DNA of 36,817 nt, taken from the NCBI RefSeq assembly GCF_003339845.1, contig NZ_PPTR01000021.1:1-36817 (forward strand). The letters run 5' to 3'. How positions within the stretch are numbered: position 1 is the first letter of the stretch; the number at the start of each line of letters is the position of its first letter. The notes below the pieces were generated by a model. The model was not told where the DNA came from and did no database searches. It worked only from the letters and a program-made list of their open reading frames with translations. The DNA is from Gordonibacter sp. 28C. GTDB lineage: Bacteria; Actinomycetota; Coriobacteriia; Coriobacteriales; Eggerthellaceae. Below are positions 19,190-27,786 of this stretch, in pieces. A program made the position numbers and the translations under genes.

Positions 19190-20176
19190 GTGGGACTGTT
19201 CGATAGTCTAAAACGAGACAGAAAAACAGCTGAGACTGTCACCAAGCAATCTGAAGAACCAATCGCTATCGAAGACTCATCCTATGAGGACAATATCGTT
19301 ATTGAAGATGTAGAAGTCATCGAGCGCGAAGTGGTTCATGAGGAGGAAAAAGAAATTCCCCTCAAGCCTATCAAGTCCTTCAAGGAAAAAGCTCCTGTCA
19401 AGCATGTTATAGGTCAAACGAAGGTCATGGCCATTATCAACCAGAAGGGCGGCGTTGGGAAATCAACGACTGCTATCAACCTGTCTGCTGCTTTAGGAGA
19501 GATGGGCAAGCAGGTTCTTCTTGTCGATCTTGACCCCCAGGGCAATTCTTCAAGTGGTCTCGGAATAGAGAAAAGTCGTGTCGATCACTGTATTTACGAT
19601 GTTCTTCTCAACGATGTTCCTGTAGAGGATGTCATTATTCCCGATGTGTGCGAAGGGCTGGATGTTATTCCAGCCACTATCAACCTTGCTGGAGCAGAAG
19701 TAGAGCTTGTGTCTGAGATGGCACGTGAGAACCGTTTGCGTGATTCGGTGGGGTCTTTGAGGGGCAAGTACGACTACGTTTTCATAGATTGCCCACCGTC
19801 GCTTGGTTTACTAACGGTAAACGCGCTTGTTGCTGCCGATAAACTGCTCATTCCAATTCAATGCGAGTTTTATGCATTGGAGGGTGTGACAAAACTCCTT
19901 GATTCAATGAAACGTGTCAAAACGCGCCTTAATCCATCTTTGGATATTTTTGGCGTGCTTCTTACTATGTACGATGGGAGAACGACCTTATCAAAGCAGG
20001 TTGTAGAAGAGGTTCGCAGCTATTTTGGGAAAACCGTGTTCGAGACGCTTATTCCTCGTACGGTGAAGCTTTCTGAAGCACCTAGTTTCGGACAGCCCAT
20101 AACGCAGTACGATCCCTCCGGCAAAGGCGCTCAATCGTACATTAATCTTGCAAAGGAAGTGATTAACCGTGGCTAA
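19190..20176 (+). CDS. parA: Chromosome-partitioning ATPase ParA (Soj)
   Basis: 328 residues from a GTG at 19190 with GAAAGGGGG upstream. The deviant Walker A is KGGVGKST (86-93), and the switch motif is VDLDPQGNSSSG (about 110-121). Walker B (VFIDCPPSLGLL) and the C-terminal ParA region follow. It binds non-specific DNA as an ATP dimer and moves ParB-parS complexes apart. The 75-80 residues before the ATPase are unusual: a short amphipathic start MGLFDSLKRD and then an acidic Glu/Val/Ile-rich stretch. Typical Soj proteins are 250-290 residues. Its stop overlaps the parB start by 8 nt. Confidence 0.96.
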   Translation: MGLFDSLKRDRKTAETVTKQSEEPIAIEDSSYEDNIVIEDVEVIEREVVHEEEKEIPLKPIKSFKEKAPVKHVIGQTKVMAIINQKGGVGKSTTAINLSAALGEMGKQVLLVDLDPQGNSSSGLGIEKSRVDHCIYDVLLNDVPVEDVIIPDVCEGLDVIPATINLAGAEVELVSEMARENRLRDSVGSLRGKYDYVFIDCPPSLGLLTVNALVAADKLLIPIQCEFYALEGVTKLLDSMKRVKTRLNPSLDIFGVLLTMYDGRTTLSKQVVEEVRSYFGKTVFETLIPRTVKLSEAPSFGQPITQYDPSGKGAQSYINLAKEVINRG

Positions 20177-21224
20177 ATCAACGAAAAGCGGATTGGGACG
20201 CGGTCTTAATTCGTTATTGGGTGGCTCTTACGAAGAAGCGGTTCCGCCTGAGCCCGCCAAGCCGGCTCCACGCGTCATTATCGAAGCTGAAGAGCTTCCT
20301 GCACCTGCAAAACGAGCGGTTCCTCCTTCTGTTCCGGTTCAAAGCACCGAGAAACCGTCGGTTAACAAGGAATCGTCTTCCGAGGAGTTTATCAAAGACG
20401 AAGACCATGTGACTATAAAGAGCGTTGTCGAACGAAAAACAGACGAGGTTCCGCTCGATTCGGTGTCTCCTAACCCCGATCAGCCCCGAACGAACTTCAA
20501 ACAGGAGGAAATAGAGGAGCTCGCCGCCTCCATCCAGAAAGACGGGCTTCTGCAACCTATACTTGTTAGGCCGGTCGGGTCCAACAAGTATCAGATAATA
20601 GCAGGCGAAAGGCGCTGGCAGGCGTGTAGGTCGATTGGAATGAAAACCGTTCCCATTCGTCTTAAAGAGGCGGATGACGACAAAGCCCTTGAACTTGCGC
20701 TTGTGGAAAACGTGCAGCGATCGGATTTGAATCCGATCGAAGAGGCATATGGTTATCGACGTATGATGGAGCGACGCAATCTCACCCAATCCGAAGTCGC
20801 ACAGGCTATGTCGAAAGGGCGTTCCACCGTCGCCAACGCATTAAGGCTTCTCGAGCTACCCGAGGAAGCCCAGCAGTTGCTGTTCGAAGAAAAGATCACT
20901 GCAGGGCATGCTCGTGCCATTCTCTCCATTCCTTCCAAAGAGGGAAGGCAGAAGCTCACGCAAAAACTTGTTGATGAAAAGCTTTCAGTGAGGGAAGCAG
21001 AAGCTATAGCGCGTCTTCTTGCGGGAAAGAAGAATTCGGAAGCCTCCCAGCAGAGGCAGCCAACGCCGAAATCGTTTAAGACAGTGGCAAAGGCTTTGAG
21101 AGATGTTCTGCATACCAATGTGAGAGTTAAAACCGTCCAAGGGAAGAACAAGATTGAAATAGAGTTCAAGGACGAAGACGAGCTTGAAAAACTTTTCGAG
21201 GAATTGATAGCTTCAACGTCTTGA
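20169..21224 (+). CDS. parB: Chromosome-partitioning protein ParB (Spo0J)
   Basis: 351 residues from a GTG at 20169 that overlaps the parA end. The N-terminus KSGLGRGLNSLLGG stimulates ParA ATPase in studied relatives. The CTP-binding core has GERRWQACRS (146-155) and ENVQRSDLNPIEEA (180-193). The helix-turn-helix LTQSEVAQAMSKGRSTVANALRLL (about 205-228) binds parS, and the C-terminus dimerises. Residues 20-90 are an acidic/Pro-rich linker. ParB loads at parS, spreads as a CTP clamp and recruits SMC. Fourteen exact targets lie in this window. Confidence 0.97.
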   Translation: MAKSTKSGLGRGLNSLLGGSYEEAVPPEPAKPAPRVIIEAEELPAPAKRAVPPSVPVQSTEKPSVNKESSSEEFIKDEDHVTIKSVVERKTDEVPLDSVSPNPDQPRTNFKQEEIEELAASIQKDGLLQPILVRPVGSNKYQIIAGERRWQACRSIGMKTVPIRLKEADDDKALELALVENVQRSDLNPIEEAYGYRRMMERRNLTQSEVAQAMSKGRSTVANALRLLELPEEAQQLLFEEKITAGHARAILSIPSKEGRQKLTQKLVDEKLSVREAEAIARLLAGKKNSEASQQRQPTPKSFKTVAKALRDVLHTNVRVKTVQGKNKIEIEFKDEDELEKLFEELIASTS

Positions 21225-21240
21225 TGTTTCACGTGAAACA
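21225..21240. promoter_or_regulatory. parS site 9, directly after the parB stop
   Basis: An exact site in a 24-bp palindrome (21221-21244) that overlaps the parB TGA (21222-21224). Confidence 0.93.
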
Positions 21241-21254
21241 TCAAAGATCGAAAA

Positions 21255-21288
21255 ACAAAGGAGCCCGTTAACGGGCTCCTTTGTTTTG
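21255..21288. terminator. Bidirectional terminator between parB and rlmN
   Basis: A perfect stem ACAAAGGAGCCCGTT / AACGGGCTCCTTTGT. It has TTT after it on the plus strand and TTTTTC after it on the minus strand. It serves convergent parB and rlmN. Confidence 0.93.
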
Positions 21289-21304
21289 CCATGTAATCAG
21301 CGAG

Positions 21305-21320
21305 TGTTTCACGTGAAACA
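21305..21320. promoter_or_regulatory. parS site 10, at the rlmN 3' end
   Basis: An exact site in a 26-bp palindrome (21300-21325), 8 bp beyond the rlmN stop and just before the bidirectional terminator. Confidence 0.93.
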
Positions 21321-21332
21321 CTCGCCGGTCTC

Positions 21333-22367
21333 TTACATATGCCTTTCTATTTCGTTCTTCAGCTGCCCGCAGGCACCAGCAATATCGCTACCTCGAGAAT
21401 TTCGTATGGTCGCTTCAATTCCGTTTTTATTCAACGCCATGTGCCAATGGTTCATAGTTTGCCAAGAGCTCGGTTGATATTTGGATCCCTGGACCTTATT
21501 TAATGGAATCAGGTTGACATGGCAAAGCAGTCCAGCGCAGAAATCAGTCAATGTCTGTAAATCGACTGCGCTATCGTTCGTGTCCCTTATCATCGCGTAC
21601 TCAAGGGTAACCCGGCGATTAGTACGTTCTATATACTTCAAAAGGGTAGTTTTAAGATCTTTGAGCGAGTATTTGGAAACCCCCGGCATGATGTTATCTC
21701 GAGTGCGCTGAAAAACAGCATGAAGTGATACGGCAAGCGTAAATTGCTCGGATTCATGGCTGAGCCGATCGATGCCGGGAATAATACCGCAAGTGGAAAT
21801 GGTGATATGACGTGCCCCTATGTTTAAAAGCTTTTCGTCGTTTAGTATTTTCAAAGCCGCAATGGTGTGGTCGTAATTAAGAAAAGGCTCCCCTTGTCCC
21901 ATTACCACAACATTGGACACGCGTTTTCCCATATGCTCTTGGGCTATCAATACTTGATCGACGATTTCCCCTGTAGAGAGGTTCCGAGTAAACCCTTCTT
22001 TTCCCGTCGCGCAGAACACGCATCCCATTGCGCAACCGGCTTGGGTGGAACAACAAACAGTCAGCCTGCCGTCGTTGGAGGGAATCGCGACCATCTCCAC
22101 GCATGCACCATCGTAAAAAGAAAGCACGCATTTCATGGTACCGTCATGCGAGGTTTGCATGTCGATGACTTCAGGGACGTGCAAAGGATAGTCTTCCGAC
22201 AACTGTTCGCGCAAAGCATGCGGAAGATTAGTCATGTCGTCGTAACTTTTCGCATGGTGGAGATACAGCCACTCGATAAGTTGCTTGCTGCGGAAGGAGG
22301 GTTGCTTCAGATCTTTCAGAAGGTCCTGAAGCTCTTCAAGCGTATATGATTTAATTGGTTTTGTCAT
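21333..22367 (-). CDS. rlmN: 23S rRNA/tRNA adenine-C2 methyltransferase RlmN
   Basis: 344 residues from the ATG at 22367 (MTKPIKSYTLEELQ); longer in-frame starts run through parS site 11 and are unlikely. It is a radical-SAM enzyme that methylates A2503 of 23S rRNA and A37 of some tRNAs. The cluster motif is GCAMGCVFCATG (CxxxCxxC). The second catalytic Cys is in AGACGQL near the C-terminus, and EGFTRNLSTGEIVDQ and MGQGEPFLNYD are typical. It is convergent with parB and divergent from ddl. Confidence 0.96.
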   Translation of the reverse strand: MTKPIKSYTLEELQDLLKDLKQPSFRSKQLIEWLYLHHAKSYDDMTNLPHALREQLSEDYPLHVPEVIDMQTSHDGTMKCVLSFYDGACVEMVAIPSNDGRLTVCCSTQAGCAMGCVFCATGKEGFTRNLSTGEIVDQVLIAQEHMGKRVSNVVVMGQGEPFLNYDHTIAALKILNDEKLLNIGARHITISTCGIIPGIDRLSHESEQFTLAVSLHAVFQRTRDNIMPGVSKYSLKDLKTTLLKYIERTNRRVTLEYAMIRDTNDSAVDLQTLTDFCAGLLCHVNLIPLNKVQGSKYQPSSWQTMNHWHMALNKNGIEATIRNSRGSDIAGACGQLKNEIERHM

Positions 22368-22400
22368 GATCTCATTATATCCTATAGCCTTTGTTTGAAG

Positions 22401-22416
22401 TGTTTCACGTGAAACA
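22401..22416. promoter_or_regulatory. parS site 11
   Basis: An exact 16-bp site, not extended, in the divergent rlmN-ddl promoter gap. Confidence 0.93.
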
Positions 22417-22513
22417 TTGTTCTTCGCTGCAAGGGAAAACACGGTGGAAGAGGGTATTTGCTATACTGCATCAAGGCTATCGGCTTCATGTTGATGAAAG
22501 AAGGTTTGTTTTC

Positions 22514-23461
22514 ATGGTTGAATGCGTTGATCCCCGACATTGCCATGTTGCTTTACTTGTTGGAGGTGCCAGCGGAGAACGGGAAGTGTCGCTTGCGTCT
22601 GGCGATGGTGCGCGGCAAGCCTTGGAGGAAGCGGGTTTTCGTGTGACCGTGCTCGATCCGGCGGTCAAGAACGATTTGAAGGCTCTTATCGACGGAAGCT
22701 TCGACGTTGCATTCATTTGCCTGCATGGGAAATACGGAGAAGACGGCACCCTACAGGGCTTGCTTGAAATGATAGGGCTCCCTTATATCGGCTCGGGTGT
22801 GTGGTCGAGCTCTCTAGCCATAGACAAGGCAAAATCGAAAGTCTTTTACAAGATGTTCGATATTCCAGTTCCCCCTTCGATCACGCTGCATGCAAACGCC
22901 CCTTTTAATATAGATGATCTTTTAGGTGATCTTGGAGAGCATTGCGTGGTCAAACCTGCTACAGAAGGAAGCGCATTAGGGGTATTCATTGTAGAGGGAA
23001 AAGATGAGATCCAAAAGGCCATTGAAAAGGTATGGGAATTCGACGATGAAATCCTAGTGGAGCGGTATATTGATGGTAAAGAGTTGACCGTTGCAGTGAT
23101 CGGCAACGAAGATCCACGTGCGCTTCCGATAATCGAGATCGTTCCCGTCAACGAGTTTTACGACTACGAGTCGAAGTACACGCCAGGAGCTTCCCAGCAT
23201 ATTTGCCCAGCTCGCTTGTCTGACGAAACGACAGAGCTCGTTCAAGAGCTGGCGGTGAAAGCCCACTTGGCGCTCGATTGCTCGGGAGTGTCCCGCTCGG
23301 ACTTCATTTTGGATAACGACGGAGCGTGCTGGATTTTGGAAACGAACACCATTCCGGGTATGACGGGAACCTCTTTGCTTCCGGATGCGGCACGCGCTGC
23401 CGGTATATCCTTTGCCGAGTTGTGCACCATGTTGATAGGTTTCGCGCTGGAAAAGCGATGA
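22514..23461 (+). CDS. ddl: D-alanine--D-alanine ligase
   Basis: 315 residues from ATG 22514 with GAAAGAAGG upstream; the open frame before it crosses parS site 11 and is not family-like. It is an ATP-grasp ligase that makes the D-Ala-D-Ala end of peptidoglycan precursors in the cytoplasm. Visible motifs are VALLVGGASGEREVSLASG (N-terminal), CLHGKYGEDGTLQGLLE, the VVKPATEGSALGV ATP loop and the metal site ILETNTIPGMT. These match Ddl rather than the vancomycin-resistance D-Ala-D-Lac type, though specificity needs testing. Two parS palindromes follow its stop. Confidence 0.95.
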   Translation: MVECVDPRHCHVALLVGGASGEREVSLASGDGARQALEEAGFRVTVLDPAVKNDLKALIDGSFDVAFICLHGKYGEDGTLQGLLEMIGLPYIGSGVWSSSLAIDKAKSKVFYKMFDIPVPPSITLHANAPFNIDDLLGDLGEHCVVKPATEGSALGVFIVEGKDEIQKAIEKVWEFDDEILVERYIDGKELTVAVIGNEDPRALPIIEIVPVNEFYDYESKYTPGASQHICPARLSDETTELVQELAVKAHLALDCSGVSRSDFILDNDGACWILETNTIPGMTGTSLLPDAARAAGISFAELCTMLIGFALEKR

Positions 23462-23475
23462 ACATGTGATTGAAG

Positions 23476-23491
23476 TGTTTCACGTGAAACA
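23476..23491. promoter_or_regulatory. parS site 12, after ddl
   Basis: An exact site in a 26-bp perfect palindrome (23471-23496), 10 bp after the ddl stop. Confidence 0.93.
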
Positions 23492-23529
23492 CTTCAGATA
23501 AAAGTCGGTTGAATCGACGGAAGCCTCGA

Positions 23530-23545
23530 TGTTTCACGTGAAACA
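23530..23545. promoter_or_regulatory. parS site 13, core of a 36-bp palindrome
   Basis: An exact site inside the longest perfect palindrome seen here (23520-23555, 18-bp arms). On the plus strand it is followed by TTAATCTTCTTT. It lies between convergent ddl and the 23600 gene and can act as a terminator-like hairpin. Confidence 0.93.
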
Positions 23546-23599
23546 TCGAGGCTTCTTAATCTTCTTTGCAACGAGGTTTTTTGCAGCAGGTGATGAGAG

Positions 23600-24241
23600 T
23601 TAGAATACGCCGCAGGATTTCAACCCGAAAATACAAAGGGCGACAAGCGCGAGCAAGAATAGCCAGCTAACGGCGTAACATCCTTTGTTTCCTTTGCGCC
23701 CTTGCTCGATGAGCTTTTCCGAAGCTTTGCGATGGCTCTTCATGATGACTGTACCGCCTTTTTTTGAAGGCATCGGCACGGTTTTCACAGGGGACCATGT
23801 TCCGTTACTGTCGAGTATTTGCTTTGCCCCTTGCTCGCCAAGATCAACTTCCGGGCGAACTCCGTCCATGATCCGTTTAGCCACACCTTGGATGAACGTG
23901 GTGAAAACCTGCTCATGTCCAGGCGCGAAGCACAACAGCGCCGCTTCGCCCCAATATTCTCCTGGCTCGGGGCTGTCAGTGTAAGCGACGAAAGACAAAA
24001 TTGCTTTAAGTTTCCAATCTCGAGCATGCAAAACGCGCAGGCGTCTGGTTGTGTCTGCGTCGAAGAATCCAACGAGTTTTCCGAAGCGGTTTTTCATCCA
24101 TGCAACAGGTTGAGCGTCGTTCGTGACGAATTCGATGTCGAACACGTCTCCGACAAGGTTGTCTGCTCCAAGAAGCACAGCCGCGTCCTTTTTGGACGCC
24201 GTGTCGAATCGTGCGTAAAACCCAGTGTAAGTGGTTTCCAT
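23600..24241 (-). CDS. Hypothetical protein with C-terminal membrane anchor
   Basis: 213 residues from ATG 24241 (METTYTGFYARFDTASKK), chosen because AAGGGGTG lies just upstream. The body (1-185) looks soluble, mixed alpha/beta, with an aromatic-rich strand GFFDADTTRRLRVLHARDWKLKAILSFVAY. A basic stretch (MKSHRKASEKLIEQGRKGNKG) precedes one membrane helix, YAVSWLFLLALVALCIFGL, that ends the protein, so it is probably tail-anchored with the body in the cytoplasm. I do not recognise a family. Confidence 0.7.
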   Translation of the reverse strand: METTYTGFYARFDTASKKDAAVLLGADNLVGDVFDIEFVTNDAQPVAWMKNRFGKLVGFFDADTTRRLRVLHARDWKLKAILSFVAYTDSPEPGEYWGEAALLCFAPGHEQVFTTFIQGVAKRIMDGVRPEVDLGEQGAKQILDSNGTWSPVKTVPMPSKKGGTVIMKSHRKASEKLIEQGRKGNKGCYAVSWLFLLALVALCIFGLKSCGVF

Positions 24242-24517
24242 TTTCACCCCTTGAATATCTAAAATGCGAGTTGAAGTGTACCACGAACGCAAGTAAGTGA
24301 ATCTCGTTTTAACCAAGCAGCATGGCTCTCACTAAACAAGAACAAATGTGCTATATATTGAAAATTGATGAGTAAAGGCTAACGCGCGGCGGAACCGAAT
24401 GGAAGACTGGCTATATCCTTTGAACCCGCGCCGAAAAGGGTACGGACGATGTTGAAGGGCTACCTACGTGGAATTAGATGAAAAAGGGGGAACGAGACAA
24501 GAGCTCGCTTGTCTCGT
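24242..24517. other. Gap upstream of dinG with possible structured segment
   Basis: Non-coding. Positions about 24376-24475 are GC-richer and hold a GCGCGG / CCGCGC pairing with about 37 nt between. A hairpin of at least 8 bp (GAGACAAG / CTTGTCTC) lies at 24493-24514, next to parS site 14. It looks like more than a plain promoter gap, but I could not match it to SRP RNA, 6S RNA, tmRNA or a known riboswitch. Confidence 0.3.
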
Positions 24518-24523
24518 CGTCGA

Positions 24524-24539
24524 TGTTTCACGTGAAACA
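24524..24539. promoter_or_regulatory. parS site 14 (rightmost)
   Basis: An exact site in a 28-bp palindrome (24518-24545). This is the one extended site that is not at a gene 3' end; it lies between two divergent genes. Confidence 0.93.
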
Positions 24540-24620
24540 TCGACGGGCGCCAGGCGCGCTTTTGTGCGGTGAGGGTGTTTTCGTTTGTGCGAATAGTGGA
24601 GAGATGGTAGGCTGATCGTT

Positions 24621-27600
24621 ATGAAAAAGCACAGCGAGCAGGCGCACGGAATCCTGCATGGTTTCATAAGCGACGGCACTCCCGAGGCCGTTCAAAGGCG
24701 GTACGCCTCACTTCCGGAAATTGCCGCTTCGAGCGATTACGGCGATCTTGACCGCAACATCGTCATATTGGATACGGAGACGACGGGTTTCTCGTTCAAT
24801 CACGACGAGCTGACCCAGATCGCCGCCGCGCGAATGGAACAGGGCAAGATCGTCGAATGGTTCATCACGTTCGTCAACCCTGGCAAACCCATTCCCGAAG
24901 AGGTCGCCCATCTCACCGACATTCACGACGAAGACGTAGCCGACGCGCCATCGCCGTCCGATGCCCTTGCTGACCTGGTTGAATTCGTCGGCGATGCGAA
25001 AGTGGTCGCCCATAACGCCGAATTCGACCGGTCGTTCACGACACGCCACCCCAGTGGTTATCCCTTGTTGGAGAACACCTGGATAGACTCGCTCGATCTT
25101 GCCCGCATCGCGCTGCCGCGCTTCAAATCGCATCGCCTGCTCGATTTGGTGAAAGCTTTCGGCGCTCCGCTCTCCACGCATCGCGCCGATGCCGACGTCG
25201 AGGCCACGTGCGCCATCTTCCGTATTTTACTGGCCGCTGTCGCGTCGATGCCCTCGCCGCTCGTCCGCGAGATAGCCCGTATGGCCGCACCCGAGCAATG
25301 GCCCACCCAGGTGGTGTTCGATTACTTCGCCACTCAAAAAAAGGATTCAAGCGCGGAAGAACCCATCGAAGAGGCAGCGCCTGAGCGAGAGGGACGGGAT
25401 CAAGCGTCCGAGACGACGGTTCTTCAGCACGCGTCCAATCAGTCTGCCGCGCGCGAAAACGAGCGGTTCTCTCTGCGCGCGATGCGCCGGGAGCGCGTTT
25501 CGAAATTCGATCGCAAGCCGAAAACCGATGCCGACGCCATAGCCGCCGATCCTCTGCGCGACTTGGCGTTCCCCTCGCCAGAGGACATCGCTTCCGCGTT
25601 CGCCGCGGACGGGCTGGTGGGGGGCTTGTACGATGATTTCGAGCCCCGCGCCGAGCAGCTTGCCATGGCGGAAGCCGTGAGGGCTTCGTTCGCCGCATCC
25701 GACAATCTTATGGTGGAGGCAGGCACGGGTGTGGGGAAGTCCATGGCGTACCTGGTTCCCGCCGCTTTGACGGCTCGTAAGAACAACATATCCGTAGGTA
25801 TCGCGACGAAGACGAACGCCTTGCTTGACCAGCTGATTTACCATGAGCTTCCCGCGCTTGGGCAGGCATTGGAGAAGGCCTTCCCACTCGAGTGCGGATC
25901 TTCGGGCGGCGATGAGGGGGAAAGCGGGCTGACCTACGCGGCGCTCAAAGGTTTCTCCCACTACCCCTGCCTGCGCAAAATAGACCGGCTGGCAACCGAG
26001 GGCGCCGGAACGCGACTCGTAGGCGGGAAAGAGCAGACGCAGGCCCCGGCCCTCGCAGCCTTGCTCTCCTACATCGAGCAGACCGAGTACGACGATATCG
26101 ACGGCCTCAAGATCGACTATCGCGTGCTGCCGCGCTTCGCCATAACCACGACGAGCCACGATTGCCTCCGCCGCAAATGCCCCTATTTCGGCCCGTCGTG
26201 CTTCGTTCACGGCGCGCGGCGCCGAGCCGAGTCCGCGGATATCGTGGTGACGAACCACAGCCTTCTGTTCTGCGACCTCGCCGCCGACGGGGGGTTGCTG
26301 CCGCCGATTCGCTATTGGGTTGTCGACGAGGCCCACGGAGCCGAAGCGGAAGCGCGCCGCGCTTTCTCGCTGTCCCTTTCCGCCGAAGACATTCTGCGCC
26401 TGGTGTCCCGCGTGTCGGCCGACGAAGCGTCCCGCAACGTGTTCGTGCGCGCGGAGCGCCGCGTGGTCGCGCCGGAGAAGGGCGAGGGAGCCGTTTTGTT
26501 CTACGCGCTCACCGGCAAAGCGCGCGCGGCCGGCAAAACCTACGCCGACGCCGCGCGGGAATTCACCGCTCATCTCAAAGACCTGCTGTTCTTCGACGGA
26601 AACAAGCGAGGCAAGCAGTACGACTACGTGGAGTTGTGGATCAACGACGACATTCGACGCAGCGACACGTTCTCGCGCATCGCCTCGCTCGGCCGCGTGA
26701 TGGCCGACGCCGCGGAGAAGCTGGTCACCACCTGCCAGGAGCTCGTGGGTTATCTGGAGGACGTGGACGGAGCCGCTGACGTGCAGCGCGAGATAGCCTC
26801 GATAGCCATGGAATTGAAAGACCAGCTCAGATCGGTGGAAATCATCCTCGATCAAGCACCCGGCGGTTACGCCTACGCGGCGACGCTCTGCCGCAAGAAC
26901 GACAAGGCGACCGACAAGCTGGAGGCTTTGTTGATCAACGTGGGCGACGCCATGAACGAGACGCTGTACGCGCGCACCCATTCCGTGGTGTTCGCGAGCG
27001 CGACCTTGGCCGTCGACGGAAAATTCGACGCCTTCGAATCGGCGCTTGGGCTGAACGCCGGCGAGCTGTCTCGCTGCCGACCTTGCCAACTGGACTCGAG
27101 CTACGATTTCGACGCCCATATGACGGTGTACGTGGCCTCGGACATGCCCGAGCCGAACGACCCGGCGTATTTGGAACGGCTGCAAAACCTGCTCGTTGAC
27201 GTCCATAGGGCCCAGCAGGGGTCGATGCTCACGCTGTTCACGAACCGCAGGGAGATGGAGCGCTGCTTCGACGCGGTGCAGCCGGCCATCAAGGCCGACG
27301 ACCTGCGCCTCGTTTGCCAGAAATGGGGTGTGTCCGTCAAAGGGCTGCGCGACGATTTCCTCGCCGACGAGCATCTGTCCCTGTTCGCCCTGAAGAGCTT
27401 CTGGGAAGGCTTCGACGCGCCGGGAGCCACGCTCAAAGGCGTCGTCATTCCGAAGCTTCCGTTCGCGAAGCCCACGGACCCGCTTTCGTGCGAGCGCGCC
27501 GCGCGCGACGACCAGGCTTGGAGGCGCTACGTGCTGCCGCAGGCGGTGCTGGAAACCAAGCAGGCCGCCGGCCGCCTCATTCGGAAAGCGGACGACAGGG

Positions 27601-27758
27601 GAGTGCTCATCCTTGCAGACAAGCGCCTCGTCACCAAGGGTTACGGCAAGGCGTTCCTGAACTCGCTGCCAAGCCGCACCATAAAGGTTCGCACGTGCGC
27701 GGAGATCGCGGCCGACCTCGCTGCCTCGGCCTCCGCCGACGGCGACGAGCGCACGTGA
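24621..27758 (+). CDS. dinG: DinG-family exonuclease/helicase
   Basis: 1045 residues. The N-terminal DEDDh exonuclease domain is VILDTETTGF (Asp51, Glu53), AHNAEFDRSF and HRADADVEAT. A variable charged linker follows (about 235-320). The XPD/DinG-like superfamily 2 helicase has Walker A EAGTGVGKSMAY (about 366-377), four Cys typical of the iron-sulfur site (YPC, DC, KC and SC between about 450 and 530) and the DEAH box VVDEAHGAEAEAR (about 567). Late motifs are SFWEGFDAPG and QAAGRLIRK. The exonuclease-helicase fusion is the Gram-positive DinG form; it probably acts in repair or R-loop removal. The ribosome site is weak, so the start could be a little different. Confidence 0.93.
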   Translation: MKKHSEQAHGILHGFISDGTPEAVQRRYASLPEIAASSDYGDLDRNIVILDTETTGFSFNHDELTQIAAARMEQGKIVEWFITFVNPGKPIPEEVAHLTDIHDEDVADAPSPSDALADLVEFVGDAKVVAHNAEFDRSFTTRHPSGYPLLENTWIDSLDLARIALPRFKSHRLLDLVKAFGAPLSTHRADADVEATCAIFRILLAAVASMPSPLVREIARMAAPEQWPTQVVFDYFATQKKDSSAEEPIEEAAPEREGRDQASETTVLQHASNQSAARENERFSLRAMRRERVSKFDRKPKTDADAIAADPLRDLAFPSPEDIASAFAADGLVGGLYDDFEPRAEQLAMAEAVRASFAASDNLMVEAGTGVGKSMAYLVPAALTARKNNISVGIATKTNALLDQLIYHELPALGQALEKAFPLECGSSGGDEGESGLTYAALKGFSHYPCLRKIDRLATEGAGTRLVGGKEQTQAPALAALLSYIEQTEYDDIDGLKIDYRVLPRFAITTTSHDCLRRKCPYFGPSCFVHGARRRAESADIVVTNHSLLFCDLAADGGLLPPIRYWVVDEAHGAEAEARRAFSLSLSAEDILRLVSRVSADEASRNVFVRAERRVVAPEKGEGAVLFYALTGKARAAGKTYADAAREFTAHLKDLLFFDGNKRGKQYDYVELWINDDIRRSDTFSRIASLGRVMADAAEKLVTTCQELVGYLEDVDGAADVQREIASIAMELKDQLRSVEIILDQAPGGYAYAATLCRKNDKATDKLEALLINVGDAMNETLYARTHSVVFASATLAVDGKFDAFESALGLNAGELSRCRPCQLDSSYDFDAHMTVYVASDMPEPNDPAYLERLQNLLVDVHRAQQGSMLTLFTNRREMERCFDAVQPAIKADDLRLVCQKWGVSVKGLRDDFLADEHLSLFALKSFWEGFDAPGATLKGVVIPKLPFAKPTDPLSCERAARDDQAWRRYVLPQAVLETKQAAGRLIRKADDRGVLILADKRLVTKGYGKAFLNSLPSRTIKVRTCAEIAADLAASASADGDERT

Positions 27759-27786
27759 GGACCGGCCCGTTCCTCGGAGCTGATGC

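Noticed and set aside
22368-22513. N-terminal extensions of rlmN and ddl that read through parS (peptides containing VSRET or FHVKH)
   Set aside because: These peptides are simply translations of the parS site; the downstream starts have family-like N-termini, and for ddl a good ribosome site.
24376-24475. Possible SRP RNA, tmRNA, 6S RNA or tRNA-Sec in the dinG upstream gap
   Set aside because: None of the diagnostic motifs of those RNAs (GGAAG-type SRP tip, tmRNA tRNA-like ends, tRNA T-arm geometry) is present.
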